Source of the DNA: Dermatemys mawii
Lineage: Eukaryota > Chordata > Testudines > Dermatemydidae
DNA length: 64,000 nt
NCBI GenBank assembly: GCA_007922305.1
Contig: ML677333.1
Coordinates: 14,902,676-14,966,675 of the forward strand
Direction: 5' to 3'
In this document: positions 1 to 12,007 of the stretch, one piece after another
How the letters are laid out: each line of letters starts with the position of its first letter
Numbering within the stretch: the stretch's first letter is position 1
Translations under genes and position numbers: made by a program
The notes under the pieces: model-generated
Databases searched by the model: none
What the model was told of the DNA's origin: nothing
What the model saw: only the letters and a program-made list of their open reading frames with translations

Positions 1-120
1 TGGACCCCTATGTCCATCATCTACACCTCAGTTAAACAGCCCCATAGCCCAAACCCCAGAGGAGCTTGAGTCAGTTGACGTGGGCCAGCCGCAGGTGTCT
101 AACTGCAGTGTAGACACACC
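1..120. mobile_element. MITE, right end only (cut by window edge)
   Basis: The last bases (ctgcagtgtagacacacc) and the preceding ttaaacagcccc...ctccaggtcc-like text match the right half of the complete MITE at 44941-45219, which ends in the same gtgtagac signature. Only the right end is inside the window, so its length and target duplication cannot be judged. It is non-coding. Confidence 0.6.
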
Positions 121-129
121 TTAAGTCTT

Positions 130-1190
130 TCACTGTAAGGTATTAACTCCAACCCTCAAATTACTTTGTGGGTATTTTCTGCACACTTTCCAATTTTTCA
201 ACATGCTTTTTAAAATGCAGACCCCAGATCTTTACATAGTATTCCATTATAGTGCTCACGAATGCCCTATATGGAGATGAAATCACCAGCTTACTCCTAC
301 TCACTGCTTCCCTGTTTGTACATTCAAAGATCGGTTACATTCATTCTTTTTGCCAGAGCATAGCACTGGGAGCTCAGGTTGAGTTGCTTGTCCACTGTGA
401 CCCCTAAGTCTTTCTCAGAGTCACTGCTTTCCAGGATACAATCTGTCATTCTGTAGGTAAGATCTGCATTCCTTGTTCCTAGATATGTAATTTTTAATTT
501 GCTTATATTAAAATGCATTATTTTTGAATGCACTCAGCTTACCAGGTGATCCAGATCACTTTGTATGACTGCCCTGTCCTGATCATGGTTTACCATTCTG
601 CCAGTCTGTGTCATCCATATATTTTATCATCAGTGGCTTTTATATTTGTCCAGATCATTGACAAAAATGGTGGATAGCATCGGGCTTAATACCAATTCCT
701 GTGGAATCCCATTTGAAAGACAGACATTCCCAATGGCAGTTACTTTTTCGAGTTTTGCCAGTTATCCAGTTCTTAATCTATTTAACATGCCCTTTTCTCA
801 GATTGTATAGTGACAATTTTTTACTCAGAATCTCATGCAGAACTAAGTCAAGTATTTGAAAGTCCATGTATATTAAACCACTCATTTACCTTTATCAACA
901 AAATTGTAATCTGATCAAAGATTGAAAATAATTTGTTTGACAAGACTTCTTTTCCATAAAACCATATTGACTGGCGTTAATTATATTCCTGTCCTTTAAT
1001 TCTTTCTTACTTGAATTCCATATCATCTTTTCCATTATACTTTTTAGGATTGATGTCTGGCTAACCAACCTGTAGTTGTGGGCTCTCTTGGTTGCTCTCT
1101 TTTGAATATTGGAACAACAATACCTCTCTTCCAGTCTTCTGGAATTTCCCTGGTATTCCATGTTTTATTGAAAGTTAATATTAAATGCTA
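130..1190 (-). mobile_element. CR1-clade LINE fragment, antisense
   Basis: On the minus strand, broken reading frames carry CR1 ORF2 reverse-transcriptase text. A piece at 324-533 contains [13 protein letters not shown], the conserved CR1 segment after the polymerase core. A piece at 895-1161 contains YRLVSQTSILKSIMEKMI and ASQYGFMEKKSCQTN, which match the RT finger/palm segment. Several stops and frameshifts separate them, so the copy is dead and 5' truncated. It is presumably in a KIDINS220 intron, opposite to the gene. Confidence 0.8.
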
Positions 1191-2284
1191 AACGTTTATT
1201 CCAATCTATTGCAGCTAGCTTTTCTTCTATAGTATAGGAACGTTGACGCTTGTCCTCTGTGTTATACCAACTAAATAAAAACCAACAGGATCATATTAGA
1301 GGGATGCTGCAAGAATGCCACATTTATTGTAAATACAGGGAAACAGGAAATAGGAAACAAATCACAGATCCTACCTTTAGTCATGACTTACTACACACAT
1401 CCACACACACATATTCATTCCTATAAGGTTCTGTGAGGTTATTATAGTTACCAGTCTAAACGTTGCTTGTGCCAAGTTACTGGCCAAGCAGTTTGAACAC
1501 AAGGATGGAGCCGAGTCTTGACAGATGCACATCCAATGCTCCTGGAGTGTGGATGCAGAACAGGACTCGACATCTTGCAGCTTGAGCCTGATCTTTATGG
1601 GGGTCTGCCCCCATTCGAGTCTATGAAAAGTGTTTTGCCATGCTGCTGTTCCACTCGAAGTGATAATTAATCAGCAGATGGCACCTCCAGAATGCCTGTG
1701 GGTTATCTGGTTTATCTTCATCCTTTTGGCCTCTTTGTCCGGTGGTAATTGCAGGGGATTCTGGTTTGCCCTTCGGGTTATCCGGTTATCTGCACGTTCT
1801 TCAGCCCAAGGATGTTGAAACTGTAATTCTTAGGCTGGCACTGGTAACCTTTTCATCTTTTATCTAAACCATGCATACATCCACATGCATCTTTCTATCT
1901 GATTTCTTAAAACAGACTTTCTGTTTCAGAAAGTGCTGGTACAATTAGTAGCTTGGCTTTGCAAGTTTTATGCAAGCACAGACTTTTTAATTAACAAACA
2001 GACTCTGCCGTCCTGTTCTTACTTGGGGAACATATTCTCTGTTCTTTTTCTTATAGTTATGTTGTAACCCCTAAATCATGTCTTGTTTTCATTCAATATC
2101 TGCCATTATATTAGGAAGAGGAAATGCCAGTAGGCCTACAACACGTTTCCGCTCCGCACTTCATGTCAATTTCTAAGTCAGTCACTATACTGTGTGTTAA
2201 CAAGTTTTGCATGTTAAATAGGCAGCACTGGGAGGCATGGCACTACCGCACGTTAAGCGGATTAACTTGTAAACCGATCTGTAC
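1191..2284. other. Unassigned intronic sequence
   Basis: No exon, RNA gene or repeat that I can name. Short open frames (for example 1630-1818) have no recognisable domain and no splice context. The stretch is taken as intron because KIDINS220 exons continue on both sides in the expected gene model, although the upstream exons are outside the window. Confidence 0.4.
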
Positions 2285-2840
2285 TGTAACGATCTGGAAG
2301 GTACTTGGTTATCCTCATGTGATACAAGCATGTCATCCTGCTTCTTTCCAAGTACAGAACAGAAATATTATATTTATTGAACATATCTACCTTTTCTATA
2401 TCAGTAATAATAGTTTTACTGTCTCCATCTTGTAATAAGCCGTATGCTATTTCTAGGGTCTCTTTTGTTTCTAATTGTGATAGAGGGCTAAGTACAAAGG
2501 CCTGAGACAGCACTCTTAATCAGGCAAAACAGAATGGAGTTAACTATGCGAGGTTGTGCCTAATTTGTCGGTGAGGTAGGGCAGAAAGGCCAATTAAGCC
2601 ATTAGCCAAGAGCCCACAGATAGGCACAGGAAGGAAGAGTACAGGGCAGGGGGAGGCAGGCAGTAAGGGGTTGAGAGAGATATTTCTCTCTCTCTCTCTC
2701 TCCCCTTGAGAAAGGTTTTGGGTATGCTGTGAGGTGTTGGGATGCAAATGTAAATAAACTGCACAGAGTGTTGTACCAGCAAAAGGATCTCCGTGTAATT
2801 TGTGGACTAAGACAGAGGCAGGACCAAGGCGACCCTGTTA
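2285..2840 (+). mobile_element. LTR-like segment (possible solo or truncated LTR)
   Basis: The segment starts TGTAAC and ends GTTACA, the TG...CA pattern of long terminal repeats. It carries a polyadenylation-like taaataaac about 90 bases before its end, then a GC-richer tail. No matching target-site duplication is seen and no internal retroviral genes follow, so the left boundary is uncertain. It contains a short (TC)n tract near 2683-2702. Confidence 0.35.
2683..2702. repeat. (TC)n microsatellite
   Basis: About ten uninterrupted tc dinucleotides directly after a gagagatatt stretch, inside the LTR-like segment. Confidence 0.85.
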
Positions 2841-3039
2841 CACGTGTGGTCTTGTCTGGGACCTGAGCCAATGCAAGGGTTTGGCAGCCTGAGCAATGGA
2901 AGAGACCCTGCAAATCCTGGTAAAACAACGTGAGGAAATAGGTAGACCCCTTCCTTTCTTTCTAAGAGAGCAAAACATATGATGTATCTGAGTATTCAAA
3001 ATATATTGGGGATAGAAGATTAGACAGGGCTCCTAACTG

Positions 3040-4139
3040 ATAAGTTCTGGAACATACAGATGGGTCAGATCAATGGTTTGTCTAGCCCAGTATCCAGTCT
3101 TCCAACAGTGGCCAGTTCCAGATCTTCAGAGGGAATGAATGGAATGGGGCAGTATATCAAGTGATCCATTCCTTGTAGTCCATCCTATCTTCTGGCATTC
3201 GGAGGTTTAAGGACACCCAGAGCATGGGACAGTGTCCATGAGCATCTTGTCTAATATCCATTGATGCACCTATCCACCGTAAACTTACCTAATTGTTTTT
3301 TGAACACAGTTACACTTTTGGCCTTTATAGCATTCCCTAGCAACGAGTCCCACAGTTTGACTGTGCATTGTATGAAAAAGTACGTCCTTTTGTTTGTTTT
3401 AAGCCTGTTGCCTATTAATTTCATTGGATCACTCTGGCTATTGTTTTTTGTGAAGGGGTAAATAACACTTCTTTATTCACTTTCTCCACACCATTTGTGA
3501 TTTTATAGACTTCTGTCATACCCCAACCCTCCATTTTCTCTTTTCTAAATTAAACAGTCCCAGTCTTTTTAATCTTTCCTTGTATGGAAACTGTTCCATA
3601 CCTCTAGTAATTTTGTTGTCCTTTTCTGTATTTTTACCAGTTCTAATATCTTTTTTGAGATGGGGCAAGCAGAATCACAAACAGTATTCAATGCGTGGGC
3701 ATACCATGCCTTTATGAATTGCATTATGATATTCTCTGTATTATTATCTATCCCTTTCCTAATGGTTCCTAATACTGATAGCTTTTTTGACTGCTGCTGT
3801 ACATTGAGTAGATGCTTTCAGAGAACTATTCACAATGATTCCAAGATCTTTTTCTTGAGTGGTAACAGCTAATTTAGACCCCCACCCCATCATTTTTTAT
3901 GGATAGTTGGAATTATGTTTTCCAACACTGATTACTTTGCATTTATTAACATTTAATTTCACCTGCCATTTTGTTGCTCAGTTTCCCAGTTTTGTGAGAT
4001 GCCTTTATAACTCTTCAGCTTTGGACTTAACTATCTTGATTAATTTTGCGTCATCTGCAAACTTTGCCCTTTCAATGTTTATCTGTTTTCCCAGATCCAT
4101 TTATGACTTTGCTATTCATCTCTCTGTGAAAACTGACCA
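3040..4139 (-). mobile_element. L3/CR1-clade LINE, left half, split by DIRS
   Basis: This is the left part of an antisense LINE. It begins with the common 3'-end segment (gtctagcccagtatcc, cttccaacagtggcc) and continues with T-rich antisense ORF2 sequence. The same element resumes at 10225 with the next part of the LINE (the tttaaccaattagtgatcc region), so it was one copy before the DIRS element inserted at 4139/4140. It is degenerate, with no intact frame. Confidence 0.7.
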
Positions 4140-4323
4140 TTCTTCTTCGAGTGGTTGCTCATATGCATTCCAATTAGGTGTGTGCTCGCACAGCGTGCAC
4201 GGCTGCCGGAAGATTTTTACCCTAGCAACCCCCGCCGGGTCGGCTATGGAGCCCCCTGGAGTGGCCCTTTATGGCGCTAGATATATACAGTAGGCGCCCC
4301 GGCGCCCCCCTCAGTTCCTTCTT
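4140..4323 (+). repeat. DIRS left inverted terminal repeat
   Basis: About 180 bases that are the reverse complement of 10016-10224 apart from the outermost part. Shared landmarks are gtgcacggctgccggaag, accctagcaacccccgcc and tcagttccttctt. The outermost 41 bases are instead complementary to 9878-9918 in the internal complementary region, as expected for DIRS. Confidence 0.9.
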
Positions 4324-4500
4324 ACCGCCCGTGACGGTGGCTGGAACGGTGGAGACCTCCTTTAGCTTCACTCTCCCTAGCTTTCCTGTTCTTAGTGTGA
4401 TAGTTAGAGGAGTTGTTCTTAGTTGTTAGTAATTTTTTCCGTATATAGTTCGTTAAGGGATAGGGGGTTTCTCCTCTAGCCCGACTGGAGTCGGGGGCCC

Positions 4501-6810
4501 ATGCTCAAGGCTCCGGGCTTTAAGCCCTGTGCTTCTTGCGGGAAGCCTATGCCAATTGGTGACCTGCACGAGTCCTGCTTAAAGTGCCTCGAGGAGTCCC
4601 ACCAAGCAGAAAAGTGTAAGATCTGCCGGAGTTTCCGCCCGAGGACAAAAAAGGAGTGGGACATTAGATTAAGGCAACTCCTGATGGAAGCAGCTCTCAG
4701 CCCGGCACCGCACTCCCAACGCGGAGACCACCTCGTCCGCTTCAGTCAGGAGTGCTCCGACCTTGGTGGCCGCCGCGGAACCGGTGCAGAGCTGATCAGA
4801 GGGACTTCATGGCACCGCGGCGCCAAAGACCTCTTTGCTGGGACGGCACAGGTCCCACTCTCCTCAAAAGAGGGAGAAGTCGGTCCCGACCCCTTCAGCA
4901 GGGCAAGCTCCGCCGGCACAGCGACCTGCAGCAAACCGCCCGAGACCATTGGCTCAGACTGCGGCGCCATTGACTCCGGCCCCATCAGAGGTGCCGTTGA
5001 GTTTGGCCCCCCTAGGCTCCCCACCTAGAGTGTCGGTTGAGCAGTGCCTACCCTCAACACCGGACACCTTTAACGCGGCAAGAGACATCATCGCCCTCAC
5101 AGAGCAGGAGCAGGTTCAAACAGCCGCTCAAGTACCAGTGAGAGCGGTAGTGTCGAAGGGTAAACCGGCTTTCTCCCGGGGCATGCCACGCGGGGATCTC
5201 TGGCACCGCTCACGCTCCACTGTCCAGTCCAGGTCCCGGCACCGATCTGAGTCCCGGCGCCATTCCACCTCCCGGCGCCGGTCGCACTCTCGGCATTGGT
5301 TAGACTCTCGGTCACGGTCTGCCTCCCGGCACCAATCAACATCGCGGCACTGATCAGGCTCCCGGCATCGGACACTTCGGCACCAATCAGCATCGCGGCG
5401 CCGGTCACACTCGCGCCATCGATCACCACGATACCGATCGACATCGTGGCGCCGGTCAGACCTGCGGCACTGGGCGTCGCCACAGCACCGGTTGAGATCT
5501 TGGTACCGGTCAGGTTCCCGGCACCGGTCATCCCTGGGTTATCGGGAGGATTCCAGACATAGGTCACCCTCCGCACTCCAATCAGGGCAGCGATCAAGAC
5601 TCAGCCCCCCCCTTGTACCGGCGCCAGTCAGCTTCGAGGTCCAGATCTGGCTCGCGGTATCGGAGCAGGCGTCGGTCGGGATCCAGGCATAGCAGGTCTC
5701 CGCTCCATAGGCCCTCTCAACGCCGGTCACCAAGGATAGTGCACCACCCATCCCCCGGTACTAGGCCCATGGCCCCACCGTGGCCCTCCCTGTCAGCCTA
5801 CCGCTCGTCTCGTTCTGATGGGGACACGAGACTGGAGCCCTACTTAGAGGGAGAGGTGGGTGACCAGTAGCAGACCTCAAGCCAAGGCCAGTCCCAGTGG
5901 CCATTTTGGACCCCGTGGGCTTATCATGAGTCGCAAGGGGCCCCCCCGGAACCTCCAGATACTCGACGGAACCGCGGGTCCCGGAGGCAGTGTTGGGACG
6001 TCCTCCCCCGGACCCAGCAGTTCCCTCAACCACCGGGGCATCTATTGTTCAGCCGGCACCAACATTGGAGGCCCCGGTCCCCGAGCTGCCTCAGATAGAG
6101 GAGGTGATGGAGGACTTGGCCCCCGGCCTCTCTTCGGGGTCATCCCCTAATGAGGCCGTCGCGGGCACCCCTGTGTCGGGTCCTCCTCCCATAGACCTTG
6201 CCGCGCACCAGTGTCAGCTGTGAACCAGAAGGAGCGGCATGGGCAGCAGGCCTCGGCACCAAAATCCCGTGATGCCAAGCGCCTGGACTTGTTTGGCCGA
6301 AAGGTTTATTTGGCTGTTGGTCTGCAGCTTAGAGTGGCAAACCAGCAAGCCCTGCTCAGCCGCTATGCTTTCAACTCCTGGAACTCCATGTTAAAGTTTA
6401 AAGAATTAATTCCTTTGGAGTCCAGGAGTGAGTTTGCTGCCTACCTGGATGAGGGAAAAAAGGTGGCCAGGACATCGCTCCAGGCCTCACTAGACTCAGC
6501 AGACTCGGCAGCGCGTACTCTAGCTTCCGGGATCATGATGAGACGTGTATCCTGGTTACAAGGTTCAGGCCTTCCACCAGAGGTGCAGCAAACCCTGCAG
6601 GACCTCCCCTTTGAGGGCACGGGGCTTTTTTCGGAGAAGACTGACTCCAGGCTCCAGTCTTTAAAGGACTCTAGGACCTTGATAAGGTCTTTGGGGATGC
6701 ACACTCCAGCTACCCAGAGACGCCCTTTCAGGCCTCAGCCTCAATGCCCTTTCCCACCTCCCAGGATAAGACCAGACTTCTCTAGGCGCAGAGGGCGTGG
6801 GGGTAGGTGA
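4501..6810 (+). pseudogene. DIRS gag-like ORF1, frameshifted
   Basis: The N-terminal part (from ATG 4501) has a cysteine-rich cluster, CASCGKPMP then CLKCLEE then CKICRSF, followed by a basic RTKKEWDIRLRQLL segment; this resembles a nucleic-acid-binding gag head. The middle (about 5200-5750) encodes Arg-Ser/Arg-His repeats spread over different frames. The conserved C-terminal gag block is in one open frame, 6211-6810, with FGRKVY, LLSRYAFNSWNSM, the Ala/Ser-rich helix ASLDSADSAART and the LQDLPFEG...DSRLQSLKDSR segment, ending in a basic RRRGRGGR tail. The frame changes at least twice between 4501 and 6211, so the protein is not made intact. The stop at 6810 overlaps the RT ORF start at 6797. 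Confidence 0.75.
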
Positions 6811-8812
6811 CGGTCAGCCCCTTGCCAGAACCAAGGGCAACCTCAAGGGCCTGCGAAGCCCCCTCAGGGCCAGAGGCAAAACTTTTGAAGGGTTTGTCGA
6901 GGACGACTTACCAGTTATTGCCCCGGATCCTTTCCCCCCGTTTTATCAACGTCTGGCCCGTTTCCACCGTGCTTGGTACTCAGTAACTTCAGACCGTTGG
7001 GTGCTACGCACGGTGGAAAAGGGCTATTCTCTCCAGCTGTCTTCTTACCCTCCCTCCCACCCGCCCTCCCCGTCCCTCTTCAGGGACCCTTCTCACGAGC
7101 AGCTCCTCTTACAGGAGGTACGTTCCCTCTTGTCTTTGGGAGCCATAGAGGAGGTTCTGGTGGAGCTAAGGGGTCGGGGTTTTTATTCCCGTTACTTTTT
7201 AATCCCCAAGGCAAAAGGGGGTCTAAGACCCATTCTAGACCTGCGGGAACTCAACAAATACATGATAAAGTTGAAGTTCCGCATGGTTTCCCTGGGGTCT
7301 ATAATTCCCTCTCTGGATCTGGGAGACTGGTACGCCGCCCTCGACATGAAGGACGCGTACTTCCATATAGCCATATTTCCACCTCACAGACGCCTGTTAT
7401 GCTTCGTGGCAGGCAACAATCATTGCCAGTTCACAGCTCTCCCGTTTGGGCTTGCCACAGCGCCGCAGGTCTTCACCAAGTGCATGGCCGTGGTTGCAGT
7501 TTTCCTGCGCAAAAGGAAGGTGGCGGCATTCCCATACTTAGACGATTGGCTAGTCAAGGGCAGGTCCAGACAGCAGGTGCAGTCCCACGTTCAGCTGATC
7601 ATGGCTACATTCCGCAGACTGGGCATTTTGCTCAATTTCGAGAAGTCAACTCTAGAACCCAGACAGAAGCTGGAGTTCATAGGTGCGGTACTAGACTCTA
7701 CCGTGGCAAAGGCTTCTCTTCCCCTCGCTCGGTTTCACGTAATGTCGTCCATGATATCGAACATCCGGATGTTCCCGACCACAACAGTGCGCACGTGCCT
7801 AAGCTTACTCGGTCACATGGCTTCGTGCACGTACATCACACGTTATGCCAGACTGTGTCTACGCCCCCTTCAGTCATGGCTGTTGACTGTGTATCGACCA
7901 AGTCGGGATAGCCTAAACATGATAGTTACGGTCCCAGCAGAGGTGCTGTCTACCCTGGTATGGTGGCAGGACCAGTCTCTGGTCTGCGAAGGCCTTCCCT
8001 TTCACCCCCCTCACCCTTCAAAGTCCCTAGTAACGGACGCCTCGGCGCTCGGGTGGGGAGCGCATCTGGGAGTTGCCAGAACCCAGGGTCTGTGGTCGTC
8101 AGACGACCTGGCCTACACATAAATGTTCGGGAACTAAGGGCTATTCGCCTGGTGTGCCAGGCGTTCAAGGACCAGCTTCAGAGTCAATGTGTGTCAATTC
8201 TAACGGACAACACAACGGTCACGTTTTACATCAACAAACAGGGAGGTGCTCACTCCTCCCCCCCTGTGCAACGAAGCGGTTCTTCTTTGGAACTTCTTCA
8301 TAGCCCACTCCATATACCTGGTGGCGTCTTTTCTCCCGGGGCTTCAGAACACTCTGGCAGATCACCTGAGCAGATCCTTTTGGCCCCACGAATGGTCAAT
8401 TCGCCCAGACGTTATTCGCTTGATCTTCCAAAGGTGGAGGACTCCCCAGATCGACCTCTTTGCCACCATGATCAATCGGAAATGCAAACGATTTTGCTCA
8501 CTAAGAGGAGGCTCACCCGGCTCCCTGACAGATGCTTTCCTCTTGTCATGGGAGGGTCAACTGATGTATGCATTCCCCCCCTTTCCCCTTGTGTACAGAG
8601 TCCTGCTCAAGGCCCGGAGAGAGGGCGCTTGCCTGATTCTGATTGCCTTGGCATGGCCCAGACAGCATTGGTACACCCTGCTTCTGGAAATGTCAACGGA
8701 AACGCCAATAACCCTACCGATTTGGCCAGACCTGATATCTCAAGACTCCGGTCGCCTCCGTCACCCAGACCTGCAGTCGCTCCACCTCACAGCATGGAAA
8801 ATTTGTGGCTAA
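6797..8812 (+). pseudogene. DIRS reverse transcriptase / RNase H / methylase-like ORF2
   Basis: The first frame (6797-8122) holds all RT core motifs: ALDMKDAYFHI (motif A aspartate), ALPFGLATAPQVFTKCM (motif B) and FPYLDDWLVKG (motif C, the YLDD catalytic pair). RNase H follows with VTDASALGWGAHL, LTDNTTVTFYINKQGG and LQNTLADHLSR. The last part (about 8390-8700) has the DIRS methylase-like block, with FQRWRTPQIDLFAT and ALAWPRQHWYTLLL. Two single-base lesions break it. A base is missing near 8110-8116, giving a TAA at 8120-8122, and a C is gained in the C-run near 8259-8265, which restores the original frame to the stop at 8812. Confidence 0.85.
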
Positions 8813-9862
8813 CGGAGGCAGAGTGTCTCTGCTCTAGTCCCGTGCAGCAGATCCTCTTGGGGAATAGGAAGCCTTCCACTAGGCTTACTTACTCAGCGAA
8901 GTGGAAGCGTTTCTTCTGCTGGTGTTCACAGAGAAACATCTCCCCGAGATCTGCGCCGATCCATTTTATATTGGACTATTTACTTCAGCTTAAACATCAG
9001 GGTTTAGCGCTAGCCACAATTAGAGTGCACCTGGCGGCAATTTCTGCATTCCACCAAGAGATCTTGGGTCAATTGGTGTTCTCAAACCCTATGGTCGCCA
9101 GATTCCTTAAAGGTCTAGATCGCTTGTACCCCCAGGTATGCCAGCCGTTCCCCTCTTGGGATCTAAACTTAGTTCTTTCCCGACTTATGGGCCCCCCGTT
9201 TGAGCCTATGGCCACTTGTTCTCTTCTATACCTGTCATGGAAGACCGGTATTTCTGGTCGCAATAACTTCAGCGAGAAGGGTGTCGGAAATCAGAGCTCT
9301 GACCTCAGAGCCCCCGTACACCATATTCCATAAAGACAAGGTGCAGCTGAGACCTCACCCTGCCTTCTTGCCAAAGGTAGTCTCAACATTCCACATGAAC
9401 CAGGAGATATTCCTCCCAGTGTTCTTTCCTAAGCCTCATGCCTCAAGTCAAGAGCAGCGCCTGCACACCTTAGATGTCCGTAGGGCGCTTGCCTTCTACA
9501 CTGAACGTACAAAGCCGTTCAGAAAGTCTTCTCAGCTCTTCGTGGCAGTAGAGGACCGTATGAAGGGCCTTCCTGTTTCAACCCAGCGCATCTCATCTTG
9601 GATTATGGCATGCATCCGTACATGTTATGACCTAGCGGGTTCCCCAGTGAAACCATTTACTGCTCATTCTACCAGGGCGCAGGCGTCCTCGGCGGCCTTC
9701 CTGGCTCAAGTCCCAATACAGGAAATCTGTAGAGCTGCCACGTGGTCTTCGGTCCACACCTTTGCTTCGCACTACGCGCTGGTACAGCAGTCTGCTGAGG
9801 ATGCTGCTTTTGGATCCGCGGTGCTACAGTCAGTGGACCGTCACTCCGACCCCACCGCCTAG
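8790..9862 (+). pseudogene. DIRS tyrosine recombinase ORF3
   Basis: The recombinase frame overlaps the end of ORF2. The core-binding part reads RKPSTRLTYSAKWKRF and ATIRVHLAAISAFH. The catalytic part has the first Arg in SARRVSE, the HxxR box as AHSTRAQASSAAFL, and the candidate nucleophile in FASHYAL. These residues identify a phage-integrase-type recombinase that resolves and integrates the DIRS circle. One extra G near 9245-9246 (aagaccggtattt) shifts the frame between the N-terminal and catalytic parts, so this copy should not yield a full enzyme unless the base is a sequence error. Confidence 0.85.
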
Positions 9863-9877
9863 GTAAGGCTTGGGAGT

Positions 9878-9979
9878 CACCTAATTGGAATGCATATGAG
9901 CAACCACTCGAAGAAGAAAACGGGGTTACTTACCCAGTAACTGTTGTTCTTCGAGATGTGTTGCTCATATCCATTCCAA
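9878..9979 (+). repeat. DIRS internal complementary region (ICR)
   Basis: Bases 9878-9918 are the exact reverse complement of the left terminus 4140-4180. Bases 9922-9979 are the exact reverse complement of the right terminus 10167-10224. A three-base spacer (aac) joins them. This is the template used to regenerate both ends in the DIRS cycle. Confidence 0.93.
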
Positions 9980-10015
9980 AACCCACCCTCCTTCCCCACT
10001 GTCGGAGTCTCCAGC

Positions 10016-10224
10016 AAGAAGGAACTGAGGGGGGTGCCAGGTCGCCTACTGTATATATCCAGCGCCATAAAGGCGCCACTCCAGGGGGCTCCATAGCCGA
10101 CCCGGCGGGGGTTGCTAGGGTAAAAATCTTCCGGCAGCCGTGCACGCTGTGCGAGCACACACCTAATTGGAATGGATATGAGCAACACATCTCGAAGAAC
10201 AACAGTTACTGGGTAAGTAACCCC
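10016..10224 (+). repeat. DIRS right inverted terminal repeat
   Basis: Reverse complement of the left repeat over its inner about 140 bases. It ends with its own specific terminus (gttactgggtaagtaacccc), which is matched by the ICR. Confidence 0.9.
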
Positions 10225-11860
10225 ATTTTCCTACCTTTGTTTCCTATCTTTTAACCAATTAGTGATCCATGAGAGGACCTTTCCTCTTATCCCATGACTG
10301 CTTAGCTTGCTTAAGAGTCTTTGGTGAGGGATCTCGTGAAAGGCTTTCTGAAATTCAGTTACACTATATTCACTGGATCACCCTTTCCCACATATGATAA
10401 ACACCCACAAAGAATTCTAATAGATTGGTGAGGCATGATTTCTCTTTACAAAAGCCAAGTTGACTCTTTCCCAATATAATGTGTTTATCTATGAGTCTTT
10501 GACAATTCTGTTCTTTATTATAGTTTCAACCAATTTGCCTGGTACTGAAGTTAGTACTGCTCTGTAATTACCAGGACCACCTCTCAAGCATTTTTTTAAA
10601 ATAGGTGTTAGCTACCTTTCATCATCTGGTACAGAGGCTGATTTAAGTGATAGGTTACCGAACTACTAATTGTAGTTAAGAAATTCCATATCTGAGTTCT
10701 TTCAGAACTCTTGAGTGAATATCATCTGATCCTGGTGACTCATTACTGTTTAACTTATCAATTTGTTCCAAAACCACCTCTATTAACACCTCAATTTTGG
10801 GACAGTTCCTCGGATTTGTCGCTTAAAAAGAATGGATCAGGTGTGGGAATCTCCCTCATCCTCTATAGTGAAGACTGATGCAAAGAACTCATTTAGTTTC
10901 TCTGCAGTGTCTTTGTCTTCTCTGAAGGCTCCTTTGATCCAGTGTCCTCAATGATTGTTCATTATAGTATATCTATACTACCTGCTGGATTGGCAGGCAG
11001 TGAGCGATCCAGCAGGGGTCAATTTATCATGTCTAGTCCTTTTTGGCCTCCCTAACTATGCTTTTACACTTAACATGTCAGAGTTTTTATGATCCTTTGT
11101 TTTCCTCATTTAGATTTGACTTCCAGTTTTTAAAGGATATCTTTCTAGTCTCTAATCACATTTTACTCTCTTTAGCCAGGGCAAAATTTTTTGACTCTCT
11201 TGCTGTTCTTATGTAGGGTATATATAAGGTTTGAGCCTCTATTGTTTTGGATGCTAAGGAAGTTAAGTTTAATTATGTTATGGTTGCTGTCACTGGTTCT
11301 GTTGTATTCACATCTTGAACCAGATCCCATGCATCATTTAGAACTAAATTAGGAATTGTCCCTCCCCTTGTGGGTTCCAGGACTAGCTGCTCCAAGAAGC
11401 ATTCATTAATGGTGTCTAGAAAATTTATCTTTGCATCTGTCCTGAGGCCATATATACCCAGTCACTATGGGGACGGTTGAAATCCTCCATTATTGGGTTT
11501 TCAGTTTTTGTAGCCTCTCTAATTTCTCGGCATTTCACAGTCATAGTCATCATCCTGGTCAGGTAGTCAGTAGTATATTCCTACTGCTGTACTCTTGTTG
11601 TTTAAGCATGGAATTTCTCTTCATAGAGATTCTGTAGTACAGTTTGATTCGTTTTAAAATTTTTACTCTGTTTGGCTCTGTGCATCACATATAGTGCCAC
11701 TCCCCCACCAGCACGACCTATTCTGTCATTCCTAGATATTTTGTATCCTGGTATTTACATAGTGATATTTGTTTATTGTCCAGGTAGTCTGATGTTTTCT
11801 TGATTGGCTTGCCCACTTCTTCAGCTGGTTTCTTATACATGACAATCAAAAGCCTTTGGA
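10225..11860 (-). mobile_element. L3/CR1-clade LINE, right half, split by DIRS
   Basis: Continuation of the antisense LINE at 3040-4139. It begins ccttttaaccaattagtgatcc-like and runs through antisense RT and endonuclease regions, with many stops. Together the halves give about 2.7 kb of one old LINE copy that predates the DIRS insertion. Confidence 0.65.
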
Positions 11861-12007
11861 ACTACCCTAAATCCACGTTTTTTGTTGTTTTTTTTTGTTG
11901 GCATATTTAATTCCAGTGAATTGACAAATGATATAAGGAACTTAAAACTAAGCACTTCATTCAGTCCCTCTCCTTTTCTCATCTTGTATACATATTTCAT
12001 GTTTCAG

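Larger units (their letters stand above)
4140..10224 (+). mobile_element. Complete DIRS1-like tyrosine-recombinase retrotransposon
   Basis: The full DIRS architecture is visible: left inverted repeat (4140-4323), gag region, RT/RNase H, methylase-like domain, tyrosine recombinase, internal complementary region (9878-9979) and right inverted repeat (10016-10224). DIRS elements copy through a circular intermediate and insert by recombinase without target duplication. The flanks fit this: the host LINE reads gaccat before and attttcc after, with no longer duplication. Terminus and internal-region matches are perfect (41 of 41 and 58 of 58 bases by eye), which suggests a young insertion. The coding frames nevertheless carry at least four frameshifts or stops. 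Same strand as KIDINS220. Confidence 0.9.
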
